A stretch of DNA of 64,000 bases from Brachycybe producta (Eukaryota; Arthropoda; Diplopoda; Playtdesmida; Andrognathidae). A model generated the notes under the pieces. It saw only the letters and a list, made by a program, of their open reading frames with translations. It made no database searches and had not been told where the DNA came from. Of this stretch, positions 37,600 through 49,674 are shown in pieces; positions within the stretch are counted from its first letter, which is position 1, and each line of letters begins with the position of its first letter. The translations under genes were made by a program, and so were the position numbers. The stretch is taken from positions 682,001-746,000 of the forward strand of contig JAUPFP010000044.1 in assembly GCA_036925085.1 (NCBI GenBank). The letters are read 5' to 3'.

Positions 37600-40500
37600 T
37601 CACAACCAAATCACAAACTGTTTCTGTTTAGTGTTTTATTGATTCTGTCTGAAAAAAAATGTGAGTCATAAACACACTTGGCATAGAATAGGGATTTCTT
37701 CCCTATTATGTATCATATGACAGTATTAAGGTCATCAGTAATTAACATTCTGAGTGGTAACAACCAATGATTTTCTCAGTGGTGGTGCTGTAAAAAACGA
37801 AACAGCGGCTAACAGCCATTATTTTTATGACACGTTTGTAATAAATGTGTAATAAATGCGTATTTGCATAATCGGAAGTGGAAACAAAAAAGTCGACTGG
37901 ACTTTGAAACTTCTTGAAAAATTAAAACAAAACGCGATAAATTAATAAATTGAAATATTGTTTTATTTTACATTAAGTTAAACTGGTTTGAAAAAGTCTG
38001 AACGCGTCTCAAACTTTAGTTCTTCTGTTTTTCAGGAAGAAAATTAGGAAAAATGTGAAAAAAGTTTTTAAACTAGAAGGGTTAGCTTAATTTTTTAAAC
38101 CTTAAAACTTTTTTAGTTTGAAAATGAAGCAACTTTAAGCAGATGGATGTTTTTTTTTTAATTTTTGAAAACTTTTTAATAAAAGTTTATTTTGAAAGAT
38201 ATCAACAATAAAAATACTCTTTAAGTGATTGAGCTATTCTTCTAGTTTCTAAAACACTTTCTAGTTTATATACATTTTGCTTCTGAAAGACATAATAATC
38301 AGAGTTTGGAAATCAGCTGTTCAAAAACCATCTTAAAATATAGGAAATAACTTATTTTTTAGAATTTTTTTTAGCTAAAATATAATTCACATGGTTTTAT
38401 TTTTTCAAAACCAAAATATTTTGACAGTTTGTCCTTGATTTCAAAGAAAGAGAATTGCAACAGTAGGCCATTTTCGAACTATCATAAAACGTTTATTTTG
38501 AGTCAGAACAATATATTCGTTAGTTTCTTTTGACATATTCTAGTTTCTAACATAATACGTTTTTTATATCGCAAGTTAAAAAAAAATAGTTAATTTTGCA
38601 AATTGGGGTTCTCAAAGGGCTCAGATGTTGGCCCACTAATTGCATTATGGATCTTAGGTAAATAGGACTCGCGTGGTGCATATTTTTAAATTATGGATCA
38701 TTCCTAATTATTAGGGCTAGGATTTTTATGCAATATGAAGCAAATGTTTCTAAATCTGTGGCACAAGAGCCAATTATTGTTAAGTGACATTCTTATTTAG
38801 ATCAACCAACATTTCTGTTTTTTTTTAATCAAATAAAACTGGTTAGAGGCTAAAACTCTTAGTTGACAACCTGATAAGTAACTAGACATCTAGCCTCTCT
38901 AACCAGCCTTTTTGATTAGAAAAAGCTTTTAATTGTAGTTGCTCTGCTGGTGATGATTACTTGGCACTTGGGCCACAAATTGAGAAACATTTGCTCGATA
39001 TTGCATAAAAATCCGAACTCTAATAATTACCAATAATATTTCTTTTTTTACACGAATTAATCGTAATTTCATGAAATTAACATTGTATTTTGTGGTGTTT
39101 GTTTGACTTTTTGAAGCATCCTTGTAACCTTGGGAACTTTTCTCCTTTTCACAGCTGGCTTTTGAAATTCGTCATAGTAATTAATAATATTTATAATTAA
39201 GTAAACTTTGCTTTCTTATTAAAAGTTTAAACCCTATTGGCCTATCATTCAATGAAAATTCATATTATTTATGTTAAAAATATCTCGTTATTTTTTTTAT
39301 AAAATATTTTATTTCATTTGTTTTGTTATTTAGGAACTAACGTAGTTTAGAGAAAGTTTCATTTTAAACAATTATTGTGAAAAGTTTAAAACTTCAAGTA
39401 TGGATGTTTGCTGAATATTTAATGGGTAGGGAAATACCAATGTGGGCCAATTTTGCGGCCCTTTCTACTACACCTATAGGCCTACCTATATTGAAATATG
39501 TAAGTTTTTATCTCATTTTTTTGTATTTCTTTTATGTTTGATAAACTAGAAAGTGTTTTAGAAAGTAGAAGGGTAACACAATCACTAAAGGGTATTTTCA
39601 TTTCGATATCTTTCAAAATAAACTTTTTATTGACACAAAAATTAAAGCAATATTGTCCGCTTAGACGTTGACTCATTTTTAAACCGTCATAAAAAGATTA
39701 TTTTGAAAGATAACATGAAAAATATGATTTGAGCTACTTTTTCAGTTTTTAAAACAAACTCAAGTTTATCTTCAATTTGCAGCTGTAAGACAGAATAAGC
39801 TAAATTTGAAGCGTGTTTTATGTTACTGCCAATCTGCAGATTGCCTAGGCAATTTGCAAAACAACTAACCTACTAGTGAATCTGCAAAATTCAACAAATA
39901 AGATTAAATTTTGCAAATCCACTAGCAATTTGGTGGTTTTGCGGATTGCCTAGGCAATCTGCAGTTTGACTGATTCCACAGATTGACAGTAACATTTACA
40001 TTTTGAAACCATCTTAAATCAAAAACCTAAAAAACATTTAAAAATACAGTGCCTTTTTTATTTAAAAAAGTTAAAAATATAAACATTAATTTGAGGCGTG
40101 TATTTCCATAACGTTGTAAATGCCACATAAGGGTGAAATACGTTTTTAATCGAAAATGGGTTGTAAACGCCATGCTGTTCTTAGTGATAAGAAAAAAAAC
40201 GGAAGTTGAATTATTGTGCAAGGCATAAAGTTGTATCAGCCAAGAGCAATTTGAGTGGCAACATGGCCAGTCACTTAGTGACTATAATGTATTAATGAAG
40301 TTGTAAGCGCCAACAATGTCACTTTAGTGACAACTTATCAGCATAATGTTGCATGTCCGCATTTATAACGTTTTGGCAATATCGGCAATCACTTCAATCA
40401 AGTTCACCAAACCACATAGCTTCAAAACAACTTTCAAACTATTGTGGTGCATCCAAAGATAATAAACCACAGGCATGGACTTCCAGAAAAAAAAAGAACC

Positions 40501-42060
40501 ACCATAAAAAGGATATTAAGAAAAAACACCATGTCCTCCTTTGTTATGGATGGACATCAATGACCCCAACAGTCAACAGAAAAGAAAACTTCAAAGAGAA
40601 CATTATGCCTGGGGGCCAAACAAAAGTGGACCACAAGACACTTCAAAGAGACAAAAAACAAAAGAAAAAAAACTGGAGATATTTTTTGGAAACTGACAAC
40701 CTCTCAATTTAAAAATAAAAAATAAAAAATAGTGAGGTACATTAGGGACCTTGCTGACCAATCTATATTTTCTTTTGAAAAAGACATTAAGAGAGGGGGA
40801 GAAAATTAATAGCCGATTTTACACCTCAGTGTGAGAAAAACAACGGCCCTTCTCCCCTAGGACACTTTAAAGAAAACAAAAGAAAGTGGAAAATAATAAA
40901 CAAGGACCTGCCTCTAAAAAATGGGATTAACACCTTTAGATGGTCAATATTGGTGGGCCAACCCCCACCCATAATCAATCAGAATATACAAACCAATTAA
41001 AACAAGGTGTCCCATTGCAGAGAGCTGGCCCTTATTCTCTTCTAAATTTTCTTCCAATTTATTTCAATTTAAAATAATAATAAAGTCAATTTTTATTTGG
41101 TGTTCATGTCCTTAACTGGATTCCGTATAATTCACCTAAACACATTTAATTTGAGTTCATTTAACTCATGTATGTACAAGGTATTTGCTTTCTGTAAATT
41201 GTATTACATTATTTTATGCCTTTTAATGTAATTAGTTTAAGTAGAAAATTTCTTTTGTTTTCTCCTAAAAAAAATTTCAATTTTTATCATCTGCAATATT
41301 TTGGAAATGCATGCTTCAATTATTAAAATTTTATTTGACACAAAATAATAACTTGAGTTTATATCTACAATTACATTCATAATGTTTCAGTTAGTTTGGA
41401 TTTTCAGACATAAGTTTCAGACTTTTGAGTTTCTGACATCATAACATAGAGAAAAAGAAAATATGTAACAGTTAGGGCCCAAATTCAAGCAAGAAAACAT
41501 CTAATTTGAACTTTAAACTTAACCTTTCTTTGCTCAGTTAAAAACTAGAAAATTCATTTTTAGGGATACTCAATAAAAGCAAGGGCGTTTTCTGTTTTTG
41601 GAACCCTGATTAGAGGGTTTGAAGAACTTGAATTTTATTTGGGAATGTTTTCTTGTTGAATTTAGACATTTGCCAAGTTTAGAAAACTTTTGAACCTAAA
41701 AAAAAGGTCGAAAAGTTGAAAAAGTCTGGAAGTCTAATAAATTAACCTTGAAAAATTATCAAAATTTATTACGTGAAAGATGATTTTTTGTTTTTGTTAT
41801 AAATCAAGAATGAAATTTACAAAGGAGTTTAGAATTACTTCCTTCCTCCCTATTGGCCAATTTGTTATTAGGTCATAAAAGTAGAGATACGGTGGAATTT
41901 CTTTTTACTTCCTCCCACACGTGCGAGGAGAGGAGGGGGGAAGGGCGGCATGGTTCTTCAAGAAAACGGGGAAAAATACCTAATTCTTGTTTTGAACAAT
42001 ATCATTATCGAGCGTTTTTCACACGAACTACTTTTTTTTTGTTCGAATTCAAATTGTACA
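37600..42060. mobile_element. Long gene-free interval between ART-like copies 2 and 3
   Basis: Family A copies lie at about 38010-38345 and 39540-39830, the latter followed by an inverted repeat around GATTGCCTAGGCAAT (39838-39975). A family C copy lies at 38706-39029. From 40,000 to 42,000 there is unassigned AT-rich and purine-rich sequence. A 119-codon frame at 40353-40712 has no recognisable domain. No degraded ART-like copy was spotted. Confidence 0.5.
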
Positions 42061-42061
42061 T

Positions 42062-42513
42062 ATAGTCGACTTGTCGCCAAAACCGACCACTTAACGCAAC
42101 AACACTAGGGCCACTTTCTAACCACCGCAGTCGAATTAAGTAGTCGGTTTTGACACAAGCCGCGACTACTTTTTGCAGTAGAACTCAACCACCCAAAGTA
42201 GTTTGTGTGAAAATCGTTTTAGGCCTCGCTTTACACTGACCACTTTTGTGTCGTCAGTGGTCGTTTTTATCAGACCATTGATTACATAGGGAGGGGGTGT
42301 TCACACGAGCCACTAAGAGTGGGCGAGTCCAACCACAAGTGGCGAAAACACTGCTTGTTTGTAAATGGTGATCAAGGTCATAGACTCATAACAATGGAAT
42401 GTACTGACAGCATTCCATTTGTTTTCAAGGGTGGTTTGTGTGAAGCAAACCGCGTCAATCACTACGTTTCGCTACTTTGTGGCGACACAAAGTGGTTCGT
42501 GTGAAGCGGACCT
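42062..42513. mobile_element. Family B elements, one complete
   Basis: A complete copy spans 42218-42513 with ends TTAGGCCTCGCTTTACACTG and AAGCGGACCTAA. Its inner arms are CACTTTTGTGTCG and CGACACAAAGTGG. A partial copy precedes it from 42062. Confidence 0.6.
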
Positions 42514-43149
42514 AATCAGAGAGTTCGAGGGGCATTTTATACTTTAAAACCACTTTTAATTGTAAATTTATCTGATGATTGAATTATAAATTGAATGAAA
42601 TGATAAAATGAAAAAAGTGAACAATAAAATTATATTTATAAACAAGTTTTGATGAAATTCATTGTGATGTAACTGTCATAAGTGAATTTTATCTTGTTTT
42701 TCATGATAATGATTTATTTTGACGGGGAAACGGGAAAAATACCTTTATTTTTAGTCTTATTGAAAACAGCCTTTTGAACTTTTTCAATTAATCACGACGA
42801 GATAATATTTTTTTTTGTTATAACAAATCTTAACACTTAAAAGATTGTTGTAAATCAAATTTACTGCATACAATTCACACTGAATCATTGATGACTTAAT
42901 TTGAAAATCAAGTTGGATTACTAGAAGAATGAATTTTCGTTAATTATACTGTATATTTTTTAAAATAATAAAACGTTTTATTGACAATTATTTTAGAAAA
43001 AGAAACACTTTGAGAAGTTAAAATGGCATAAAATAACTTGTTTAAAATTATTTTTTTAAAGTAATGGAATTGTAATGAAAGCGTAATGAAAAGTAATTAT
43101 TTCAAGTAATTAAGAAGCTAAAAAAAATGGTATAAACAATTAAATTTAA

Positions 43150-43960
43150 ATGATTATTATTTTAGATTCAAGTATTAATTATTTTTCATTGACTTCTAGT
43201 TTTTTAAGTGTTTTTTTTTTTCTTTTAGAAATAGGTTTTTAAACTTTTGAATAAAAAATGATGGTAGAACTTCACTAGAATTAAACCTCCCAAAAAGATG
43301 TAAAATAATTAGAATTTAAATAATTATTTGAGATTCAAATAGTCATTATGTTTAATTGACTAGTTTTTTGAAAGAATTCTTCTTCTTGAAAAATGTCACT
43401 TGGAAGTTTTTTAATAACAGTTTTAAAATTATTTTTGGACCATAAATTTATAGTCAAATTTTACGAGAAAAGACTCCAAAAATGGTATAAAAATGCTTAA
43501 ATTTAAATTAATGTAATTTATATTCGAATAGTTATTAATTTTTGAAGTTTTTTAGATTTGACTTGTTTCGTTTTTTTTAAATAACCACCGTTGTTTTACA
43601 TTTTGAACCATAAATTTGCTGGTTCTAGACCCCCAAAACATGGTATAAACATCATTAAACTTTAAATAATTATTTTGGATTCAATTATTCATTATCTTTT
43701 TATTTACTCTTCTAGTTTTTTACGTATTTTTTTTTGTTTGAAAAAATTGACTTTGACGGTTTTATAAAATGACAGTTTTTCAATTATTTTTGGATTAAAA
43801 TAAAATTACAAAAAAAGAGACCCCCCCCATTTTTGGACCATAAATTAAGCAAAGACCTTTGCTAGAAAAAAAACTCCAAAAATGATATATAATTAAATTA
43901 AAATAATTTATTATTTTTGATTCAAATATTTATTATGTTTTCATTGATTCTTCTAGTTTT
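43150..43960. repeat. Diverged tandem repeat of about 200 bp downstream of ART-like copy 3
   Basis: About four units recur. Each has a GATTCAA(A/G)TA word, a CTTCTAGTTTTTT or GACTAGTTTTTT word, ATTTTTGGACCATAAATT, and CTCC or CCCC followed by AAAAATGGTATAAA. Unit starts are near 43163, 43330, 43525 and 43675. It ends about 240 bp before the stop of copy 3. Confidence 0.6.
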
Positions 43961-44199
43961 TTTAAAATTTTTCTTTTTGAAAATGTTGACTTAAAAGTTT
44001 ATTTATTTTTGGACAATAAATTATGGTTTGATTTTACTTGAAAGGACCCACGAAAAAATGAAGCAAACACAAATTAACTTTGAACACAAAAAGAAAAGAT
44101 TTATTTCAAAACAATCAAATAGAAAATGAAAATGAAATACAAAATGAATGAGAAAAGTGCGAATGGAAAAAAGAAATAATGAATTTACTGTGATAATTA

Positions 44200-44559
44200 T
44201 CACAGAAGATGAGCATTGGTCCAGTTGTTAATGACACTGCCTTCCCGTAGACTGACCGGCCTTTCTACGAAGTAGACACTTCGATCATCCTTATTGAGTT
44301 TATAGAGATTTCCTTGGAAATCGTCCCCATGAAACGCAAACCAGTAATCGACTTTATTCCTTTTGGTGACCAACATTTGAGGATTGTTACCGTAGTTGTT
44401 TCGAATGAGAACCTCTTTGTCTGTTTTGGGGCCAAGAGTCGTGAAGTAAACTCCAGGTCCACAAATACCCATGCTAAGCTGGATGTTACCAGTTGCCATT
44501 ATGCCACGGGCACCCTCTGCGTCCGTGTAGTGGAACAACTTCGGCTTCTTATTCGACAT
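44200..44559 (-). CDS. HYD1-type ADP-ribosyltransferase-like protein, copy 3
   Basis: Predicted 119 aa, beginning MSNKKPKLFHYTDAEGARGI. It has GPGVYFTTLGPKTD, NNYGNN, KVDYWFAFHGDDF and DRSVYFVERPVSL, and ends NNWTNAHLL. The histidine and tyrosine motifs are intact. The aspartate found in the RDI position of copies 1, 2, 5, 6 and 7 is serine here, while the aspartate before F/L in the preceding block is kept. A splice acceptor (TTCCGTAG at 44568-44567) lies just before the ATG. A TTTTG|GTAATT donor near 44980 would put a family A hairpin (44620-44950) inside the 5'-UTR intron. Single uninterrupted coding exon. Confidence 0.77.
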   Translation of the reverse strand: MSNKKPKLFHYTDAEGARGIMATGNIQLSMGICGPGVYFTTLGPKTDKEVLIRNNYGNNPQMLVTKRNKVDYWFAFHGDDFQGNLYKLNKDDRSVYFVERPVSLREGSVINNWTNAHLL

Positions 44560-44619
44560 ATTATTGCTACGGAAATAAATAAACGAAAATATTAAGAAAA
44601 TTATTAAAATTATTGTGGT

Positions 44620-44950
44620 TTAAGATGGTTTTATGGATTTTAGAACTCTTTGATTAATTCTTTTCTTCCAGAAGAGCAAAAATTATTTGAAACTAGAAGG
44701 GTAGCTCAATCACTTAAAGTTTATTTTAATATTGATATATTTTAAAATAAACTTTTCATGTAAATTTTTTTTTGCTAAAGTTGTTATTGTTAAGTTAAAA
44801 TTTGAGTTATTTTTCAAACTGACATAGAAAGCTTCTTTTGAAAGATATCAATATAATGCTACCCTTCTAGTTTCTAATGACACTTATAGTTTCTCTTAAC
44901 TTTGCTCCTGAAAAACAAAGGAATTTCGAAAATCAGCTGTTCATAAAATT
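44620..44950. mobile_element. Family A hairpin element in the predicted 5'-UTR intron of ART-like copy 3
   Basis: AAGATGGTTTTATGG, then AAACTAGAAGGGTAGCTCAA. The complementary arm GAAAGATATCAATATAATG is followed by CTACCCTTCTAGTTTCTAA and ends AATCAGCTGTTCATAAAA. Confidence 0.65.
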
Positions 44951-44984
44951 CAGAAATCACATGCTCATAAAGTAAATTACCAAA

Positions 44985-46207
44985 AGAAAGTTGTAGCTAA
45001 ATAAAAAAACACTGAAAAACAGCAGCAAAAGGACCTGAAGATTAACAAAGTTAGAACTTCGTATTTCGTGAGTAAGAGAATGGACCCCAAATTACTTGAG
45101 ACTGAGTTGAGACACGAATCTTTATACTCTTGGACCTGTGTACGCCTACGCGGTGCACTGCACGACCCAATAAACGGAGTCTAAAATGGTATCCATCCAC
45201 CTCCTGACGAGGTAAAACAGGATATTGATTCGACCTATAGGTCTTCTTGACCTCAAGGAATGGATTGGAGATTTAGAACATGGGGGGGGGGACTCCAAGA
45301 CTAGCATTAACACCTCATTTCGAAATGCAAGGTGTTGCATTCATATCTTTCAATATAAACTTTTTTTAGACAAAAATTAAAAAATATTCTCTCTCAAGTG
45401 TTGGTCTACTCATGTTTCAAAACAAAAGAGAACAATGATATAAATTGGGTCCTAAATTACTAACTGCCACAAAATATACAAGTTTATTTTAATTTTATTT
45501 GAATTATTACCTAATCTAGTTTTTAATATACTTTGAATTTTATTATTTTTTTTAAGAGGGGCATCTGTGACACCCTGTATTTCGCCTCTTTGTAAAAACA
45601 CCAGCCTTGGGGTCCTGTGCCCTGTTTCCTCCCACTCCCACCCCCTTCCTTTTGGTCAAAGGGTCCTAAAGAACAAACGAATATCCTAATCTAGAATATC
45701 CTGATCTAATCGTAAATCGGCGAGTAAATACGAATTGAGACACACGGTCTCTTGGGCGTGAATGCACGGTGTTGGTGTACACGGGCACAATTCATAAAAG
45801 CCCATGACTCAAACAACCCCAGGTCCAGTTCTCTCTGATTTGCAAAACTGATATAATTCACGTCAATGGTCCCATCGGCTATGCAATGCCATGCTTCAGT
45901 TCGTCAAATGTAATGATGGTTGAAGTTCCATTAAACACATCTGAAGCTACAAGTCAACGGAATTGGGAGAACGGTCCCCCAGCACCAAAATAGGATTTCA
46001 CTGAATCTAAAGCGGTTCCCGCCCGATGATAAGAGAATCCTGGGAAGGAGGGGGGGGGGTTGTAAAACACCATTAAAACAAAACAAATTCAATGCAAAGA
46101 AATTAAGTTTATTACAAAATAACGAAAATCATACTTGACAAAATATTGACACAAAACAGTAGAAAGAAAAACAAAAAAAAAACCCGAGCCAAAAAAAGGT
46201 CAATAAG
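44985..46207. other. Spacer between ART-like copies 3 and 4
   Basis: Less AT-rich than its surroundings at 45110-45330 and 45560-46060. It includes GACACCCTGTAT at 45569, the end sequence of the TACAGGGTG elements, and a C-rich stretch near 45625. This suggests transposon remnants, but no family could be assigned. No gene is recognised. Confidence 0.4.
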
Positions 46208-46555
46208 TTATGGACTGTAATTGGTCCATTTTTTTTCGACATTGCTTTCCTGCAAATTGACACGACGACCCACAAAATAAACGTTTCGACCCGGAGTATC
46301 ACATTGTATCAATTCGTCCTCAAAATCGCCAACATAAAACGAAAACCAAAAAGCGACTTTTTTCCTTTTTTTCTGTACGATACGGCCACAATCATCGTAG
46401 TTGTTCTGAGTCAGGGTGTCCTTATTTGTTTTTGGTCCCAGAGTCGTAAAATAGACTCCATATCCATAAACACCATGGGTAGGCTCAATCCAAGCCGATT
46501 CCATAATCCCTTGGGCCCCTGAGAAATCAGTGTAGTGATACAACTTCTGCTCCAT
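46208..46555 (-). CDS. HYD1-type ADP-ribosyltransferase-like protein, copy 4
   Basis: Predicted 115 aa, beginning MEQKLYHYTDFSGAQGI. It has GYGVYFTTLGPKTN, NNYDDCGR, KVAFWFSFYVGDFED and GRNVYFVGRRVNL, and ends KKWTNYSP, related to the end of copy 3. His and Tyr motifs are intact; the RDI position has asparagine. An acceptor (AAATAG at 46574-46573) precedes the ATG by 17 nt. A TTTGG|TAAC-type donor at 47597 would give a 1-kb 5'-UTR intron filled by family A hairpins. Confidence 0.77.
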   Translation of the reverse strand: MEQKLYHYTDFSGAQGIMESAWIEPTHGVYGYGVYFTTLGPKTNKDTLTQNNYDDCGRIVQKKRKKVAFWFSFYVGDFEDELIQCDTPGRNVYFVGRRVNLQESNVEKKWTNYSP

Positions 46556-46679
46556 CTTTTCTTTTGAGACTTCTATTTAAAAATAAAAAGGCCCCAAAAC
46601 AAGATGAGGAATTATTATTAAAGAAAATATTGCTAAAAATGAATACATAATTTCAAAGTAATTTTCAGTGATAAGTACT

Positions 46680-47410
46680 TTAAGGTGGTTTTAAAGTGTA
46701 AATAATAAACGCCTTTCGAACTCTTATGATTTTTTTTTGGTCTTTTTAGATTCAAAATGAAGAATAACATGAAAAATCTTATTAGAAACTAGAAGAGTAG
46801 CTCAATCTCTTATGCTGATACTGATAATTTTGCTCTCGAAGAATTAAGAAAAATTAGAAAGTGTTTTAGAAACTAGAAGGGTAGCTCAATTATTTTAAGT
46901 TATGTTTTCAAAATAAAATTTTTTGTGGACTAAAATTAAAAAAAAAATTGTCTGTTTAAATTTTGCAACTAATATAAAAAGCGTATTTTGAAAGATAACA
47001 CAGTAACATGAAAGCGTAAACGTCTCTCAAAACTCCCGATTATTCTATCTTTCAAACGCAAATGTGGGCTTTATAAACTAGAAGTCTCTTAATTTTGATT
47101 TTAAAAGACGGAATAATCAAGGAGTTTTGATAGACGTTTACAGTTTCATGTTGTTGTGTTATCTTTCAAAATGAAAGTTTTTTGTAACAGGTTTGAAAGT
47201 GAACCAAATTTAAACAGACGATATTTTTCAATTTTTGTCTATAAAAAAAGTTTTATTTGAAAAGATAATAATAAAAAAAATACCTTTTAAATGATTGAGC
47301 TACCCTTCTAGTTTCTAAAATCCAGTCAAAATTTATTTTTGCTTATTAAACAGGCGGAATAAATAATCAAAGAATTCAAAACTCAAGTTTGTTCATAATA
47401 TCTTAAATTT
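46680..47410. mobile_element. Compound family A hairpin elements upstream of ART-like copy 4
   Basis: Begins AAGGTGGTTTTAAAGTG, with three AACTAGAAG(A/G)GTAGCTCAA or complementary arms. An inner inverted repeat has arms at about 47018-47057 and 47100-47140 (GTAAACGTCTCTCAAAACTC and its near complement). It ends with CTACCCTTCTAGTTTCTAAA near 47299-47318. Confidence 0.6.
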
Positions 47411-47599
47411 TTTATATAAAAAATTTGTGTTGATCTTTTTCTAAATAGCAAAAAAGATCCAAACATGAAATCAAAAAAATAATTAAAATTGTTTACAAAA
47501 ATTAAAATTACACAATTTTTAAAGCACTTAGCAGGGATAATTTTAATTTTTTTAAAAATGTTTTTTGTTATTATTAAAAAAATGTAATAATAGTTACCA

Positions 47600-48350
47600 A
47601 ACTAATCAAATACAACAACTCTTGAGTCTTGACAGTTGAAAACAGTCACAAAGAAGCTACTATTTTACAAAATAAAACTGACAAAGAAACGAAAAACAAG
47701 ACAAAAATTGCTCAAAAATCACAAATTGACAACTGGAGAATTTAGTTCAGAAGTTGAAATTTGAAACTTGTGAAAAGGTCCAAACGCCCAACTGAACAGT
47801 GTCAGTGATTTCAAAGAAAGTTGATCACACAAAATAAACTTGCCTTTTATAATTGATTCTTTAAAACAATAAAAGAAACCTTGACGCGTTTTTTTATTGG
47901 ATAAGCTAACATAAAATTAGATAAGTGTCACATTTTGTGTATTATTTCTACTCAGTTTTAGGAGTATGCAAAGGAGGAGAGGGGTTAAATTCAACAAAAC
48001 GGGGAAAAGTCCCGAAATTCTTTGCTTGACGTCACTAAATTAGTTGGCTTTAGTTACTTAACCAATGAATTTCAGCCCAAATTCCTGAAAGAAACTTTAA
48101 AATGGGAACTTCAAATAATTTAAGTAGATTTCAAAGTTACAAAGGGTTGGACTGGGCTATCAGGTATTTTCCTTATGGGCAGCTTAGTTTGAGGGCCTGT
48201 TTTTTTCATTAGGGGGGGGGGAGCCGATTTTATGATGAAATTCGACAGATGTTTTAAAAATCGCCCAAGAAAAAGAACACAAAAAATGATGTTTTAATAA
48301 AAGAAAATCCCCCCCCCCCGAAAAAAAGTAAAATGACATTTTTTTGAGGA
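47600..48350. other. Spacer upstream of ART-like copy 4
   Basis: AT-rich, with a G11 run near 48215 and a C10 run near 48310. The 5' exon of copy 4 probably lies at its left edge. No other gene is seen. Confidence 0.4.
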
Positions 48351-49242
48351 AAAAAGAAAGTAGGAAAATATTTTAGAAAGCAAGACTAATTTTGTTAGTT
48401 TCACACAATTTTGTCAATGAAAGTTAGTACAAAACAGTAAAAGAAATTGAAACATTTTAATTGTAGTCAAAAATGATAATAAAACCAAGTGGAAATCTGA
48501 TTAAAAACGCTAAAATTTAAAGAGGGATTTAGTTCTGGGCATTTTTGGAGTTCCTTGCTCTTTGGGGCTGGACAAATAATTTTTTCAAGTGTCGTTTGGG
48601 CCTTTGATGTTCTCCCCTTGATTTTTATGAGGGTGTTTTTTACGGCTACAGCCTACAAGGCCCAAGGCCAAGTTGTCTTTTATGTAAACAATAGTTAGTT
48701 ATTTAGCCCTCACACTTTTCCGAGTTATTATCGCATTTATTTTTAACGTAAACACTAAACAATAGTAATTTATTTTAGCTTCACACTTTTCCCCGAGTTA
48801 TTATCGTATTTATTTTTAAATGTCTGTATGAATTAAAAACTAAAATTAATAGGACACCCTGTATAATTTTTATTTAAATTTGTAACTGAGTCAAAATGAT
48901 AACACAGCAATTATTTACAGACAATAATCAAAAGTGACGTAATGATTTTGTATCAGATTCATTGTTTATCTGATTAGAATTAGTTTGACGGTGTGAAAAA
49001 TACCCTTTTTTATTTCTTAAAAAATCATCATTCATCTTCGAAAATGCAAAATCTAAAATGCAAATTTTCATCAAAATAAGAAGAAAAAGAGACACAAATT
49101 CTCAAAGAATACAAATGCATTTATTACTTATAAATAAATATCAATTTTACATTTTTATCAATCATAAATTAAATCAAAATACAATCATGAAAACAAGAAA
49201 ATAAAAAAACTTTTAAAGATGTTTTTTTATGAATAGTGTCTA

Positions 49243-49674
49243 TCACATGTGCCATTTTGCAGAATTTCTGCAGAGTAATTGGTGGGCTGAGAAATGTTGA
49301 AACCCGTGCGTAACCCTAACCTGCTTACGGCGTTCTACGCCAATTTCGAAGTTAGTTGAGTTGGTGACGGATGTTTCCTTGAGACGGACACCTCGACGAA
49401 TTACCAAAATGTCTCGATTGGGAATGTCGAGCCGTTTTAGTTCACCGTCGTCAAAATCGGACTCATAGAACGAAAACCAATATTTGATCTTGTTTTGAAA
49501 ATTCCCTTGCCTTCCATCATAATTATTTACGATCAGGCGACCCGAATCCGTTTGCGGTCCCAGACTTGTAAAATAAACTCCATTCCCACGAAGTCCTTTA
49601 CTAACTGCAATGTGCCTGGACTCCTTAATGCCACGGGCACCATTGTAATCTGTGTAATGATACACTTTGGCCAT
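49243..49674 (-). CDS. HYD1-type ADP-ribosyltransferase-like protein, copy 5
   Basis: Predicted 143 aa, beginning MAKVYHYTDYNGARGI. It has GNGVYFTSLGPQTD, NNYDGRQGNF, KIKYWFSFYESDFDDGE and NRDILVI. All three motif positions are kept. Over the first 109 residues it differs from copy 6 at about 20 positions. After NSTNF the two diverge completely; this copy continues 34 residues with a basic, Cys-containing tail (GVERRKQVRV and on), the longest of the family. An acceptor (TTTTTCAG at 49695-49694) lies 19 nt before the ATG. The tail may be a later addition and its expression is unverified. Confidence 0.77.
   Translation of the reverse strand: MAKVYHYTDYNGARGIKESRHIAVSKGLRGNGVYFTSLGPQTDSGRLIVNNYDGRQGNFQNKIKYWFSFYESDFDDGELKRLDIPNRDILVIRRGVRLKETSVTNSTNFEIGVERRKQVRVTHGFQHFSAHQLLCRNSAKWHM

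Noticed and set aside
40353..40712. 119-codon Lys-rich open frame, plus strand
   Set aside because: Lys/Asn/Gln-rich from A-rich DNA, no domain or splice structure recognised.
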